From Aralia elata (lineage: Eukaryota; Streptophyta; Magnoliopsida; Apiales; Araliaceae): DNA of 64,000 nt. Position 1 is the first letter of the stretch. Each line of letters starts with the position of its first letter. Location: contig CM068385.1 in assembly GCA_034770075.1 (NCBI GenBank), positions 72,360,479-72,424,478 on the forward strand. Direction: 5' to 3'. The notes under the pieces were generated by a model, which did not search any database, was not told the origin of the DNA, and saw only the letters and a program-made list of their open reading frames with translations. A program made the translations under genes and the position numbers. Shown one piece after another: positions 63,959 to 64,000 of the stretch.

Positions 63959-64000
63959 ATGCCGAAGCGCGCACGCAGTCCCCAACCTTCTTCTTCCAGC
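63959..64000 (+). CDS. Start of a third ORF of element F (partial)
   Basis: ATG at 63959 opens MPKRARSPQPSSSS to the window edge. Athila elements carry an extra, often envelope-like or unclassified ORF downstream of pol, commonly with such a basic Ser-rich start. Only 14 codons are visible, so the identity is inferred from position. Confidence 0.5.
   Translation, partial: MPKRARSPQPSSSS

Larger units (their letters stand above)
56120..64000 (+). mobile_element. Element F: Athila-type retrotransposon, right part beyond window
   Basis: The order is 5' LTR 56120-57760, tRNA-Asp PBS, gag-protease, RT-RNase H, integrase, a 640-bp spacer, and the start of a third ORF. The coding part has two frameshifts and one nonsense codon, so it is fairly recent but not intact. 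It inserted into the E 3' LTR. Confidence 0.93.

Noticed and set aside
63317..64000. A host gene promoter and first exon at the window end
   Set aside because: The stretch directly follows Athila pol, carries the palindromes of F, and fits the usual position of an extra Athila ORF. Nothing marks an LTR end before it.

Overview
This is a repeat-only stretch of a plant nuclear genome, most likely a flowering plant. The primer-binding sites match plant initiator tRNA-Met and tRNA-Asp, all lineages are plant Ty3/gypsy types, and promoter-like regions carry plant teloboxes (AAACCCTA) and TATAAATAG boxes. The species cannot be named from the sequence. I find no host gene, rRNA, tRNA gene or CRISPR array. 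LTR boundaries and target-site duplications (TSDs) account for essentially every base as nested LTR retrotransposons.

Two lineages occur. (1) Chromodomain-bearing Ty3/gypsy elements of Tekay/Del type: PBS TGGTATCAGAGC, LTRs of about 2.8-4.3 kb, gag-PR-RT-RNaseH-INT-chromodomain in one frame, and an extra acidic/coiled-coil ORF between PBS and gag. (2) Athila-type elements: LTRs of about 1.6-1.7 kb, with the tRNA-Asp PBS TGGCGCCGTTGCCGGGGA visible in F.

Layout: A (Tekay, minus) 1-6867, cut by the window edge, sits in K, an Athila-type LTR fragment (6868-7554). K sits in the 5' LTR of B (Tekay, plus, 7555-16839, same family as A but decayed). B sits in the H2 LTR (minus, 16840-19732), which sits in the start of the H1 LTR (19733-19833), which sits just inside element I (minus, 19834-20438). 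Athila-type G (minus) inserted into the LTR of I. Its 3' LTR is split (20439-21532 and 35707-36329) by C, a complete young Tekay element (21533-35706, TSD GTTTC on both sides). The pol of G is cut at 39330 by E (Tekay, plus, 39331 onward). E carries the solo LTR D (45628-49969) in its protease region. F (Athila, plus, 56120 to the window end) sits in the 3' LTR of E. The right-hand ends of E, F and G lie outside the window.

The most interesting signals are non-coding. One hairpin with a 7-nt CTGATC(C/A) loop and changing stems occurs in every Tekay-type LTR whose relevant region is visible here. Several elements carry clusters of short family-specific palindromes: CGCCGGGGCG in A/B, CGC-TNCG-GCG in H2, GGCGCAGCTGCGCC in F, and CTCTACGATCG half-sites in G. 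The two Athila elements share a two-hairpin module with an AGGCAA loop just after pol. G has four covarying hairpins and a duplicated hairpin-plus-polypurine-tract module. F has a TATA box with teloboxes ahead of a third ORF. The pre-gag coiled-coil ORF recurs in four elements from three Tekay families.
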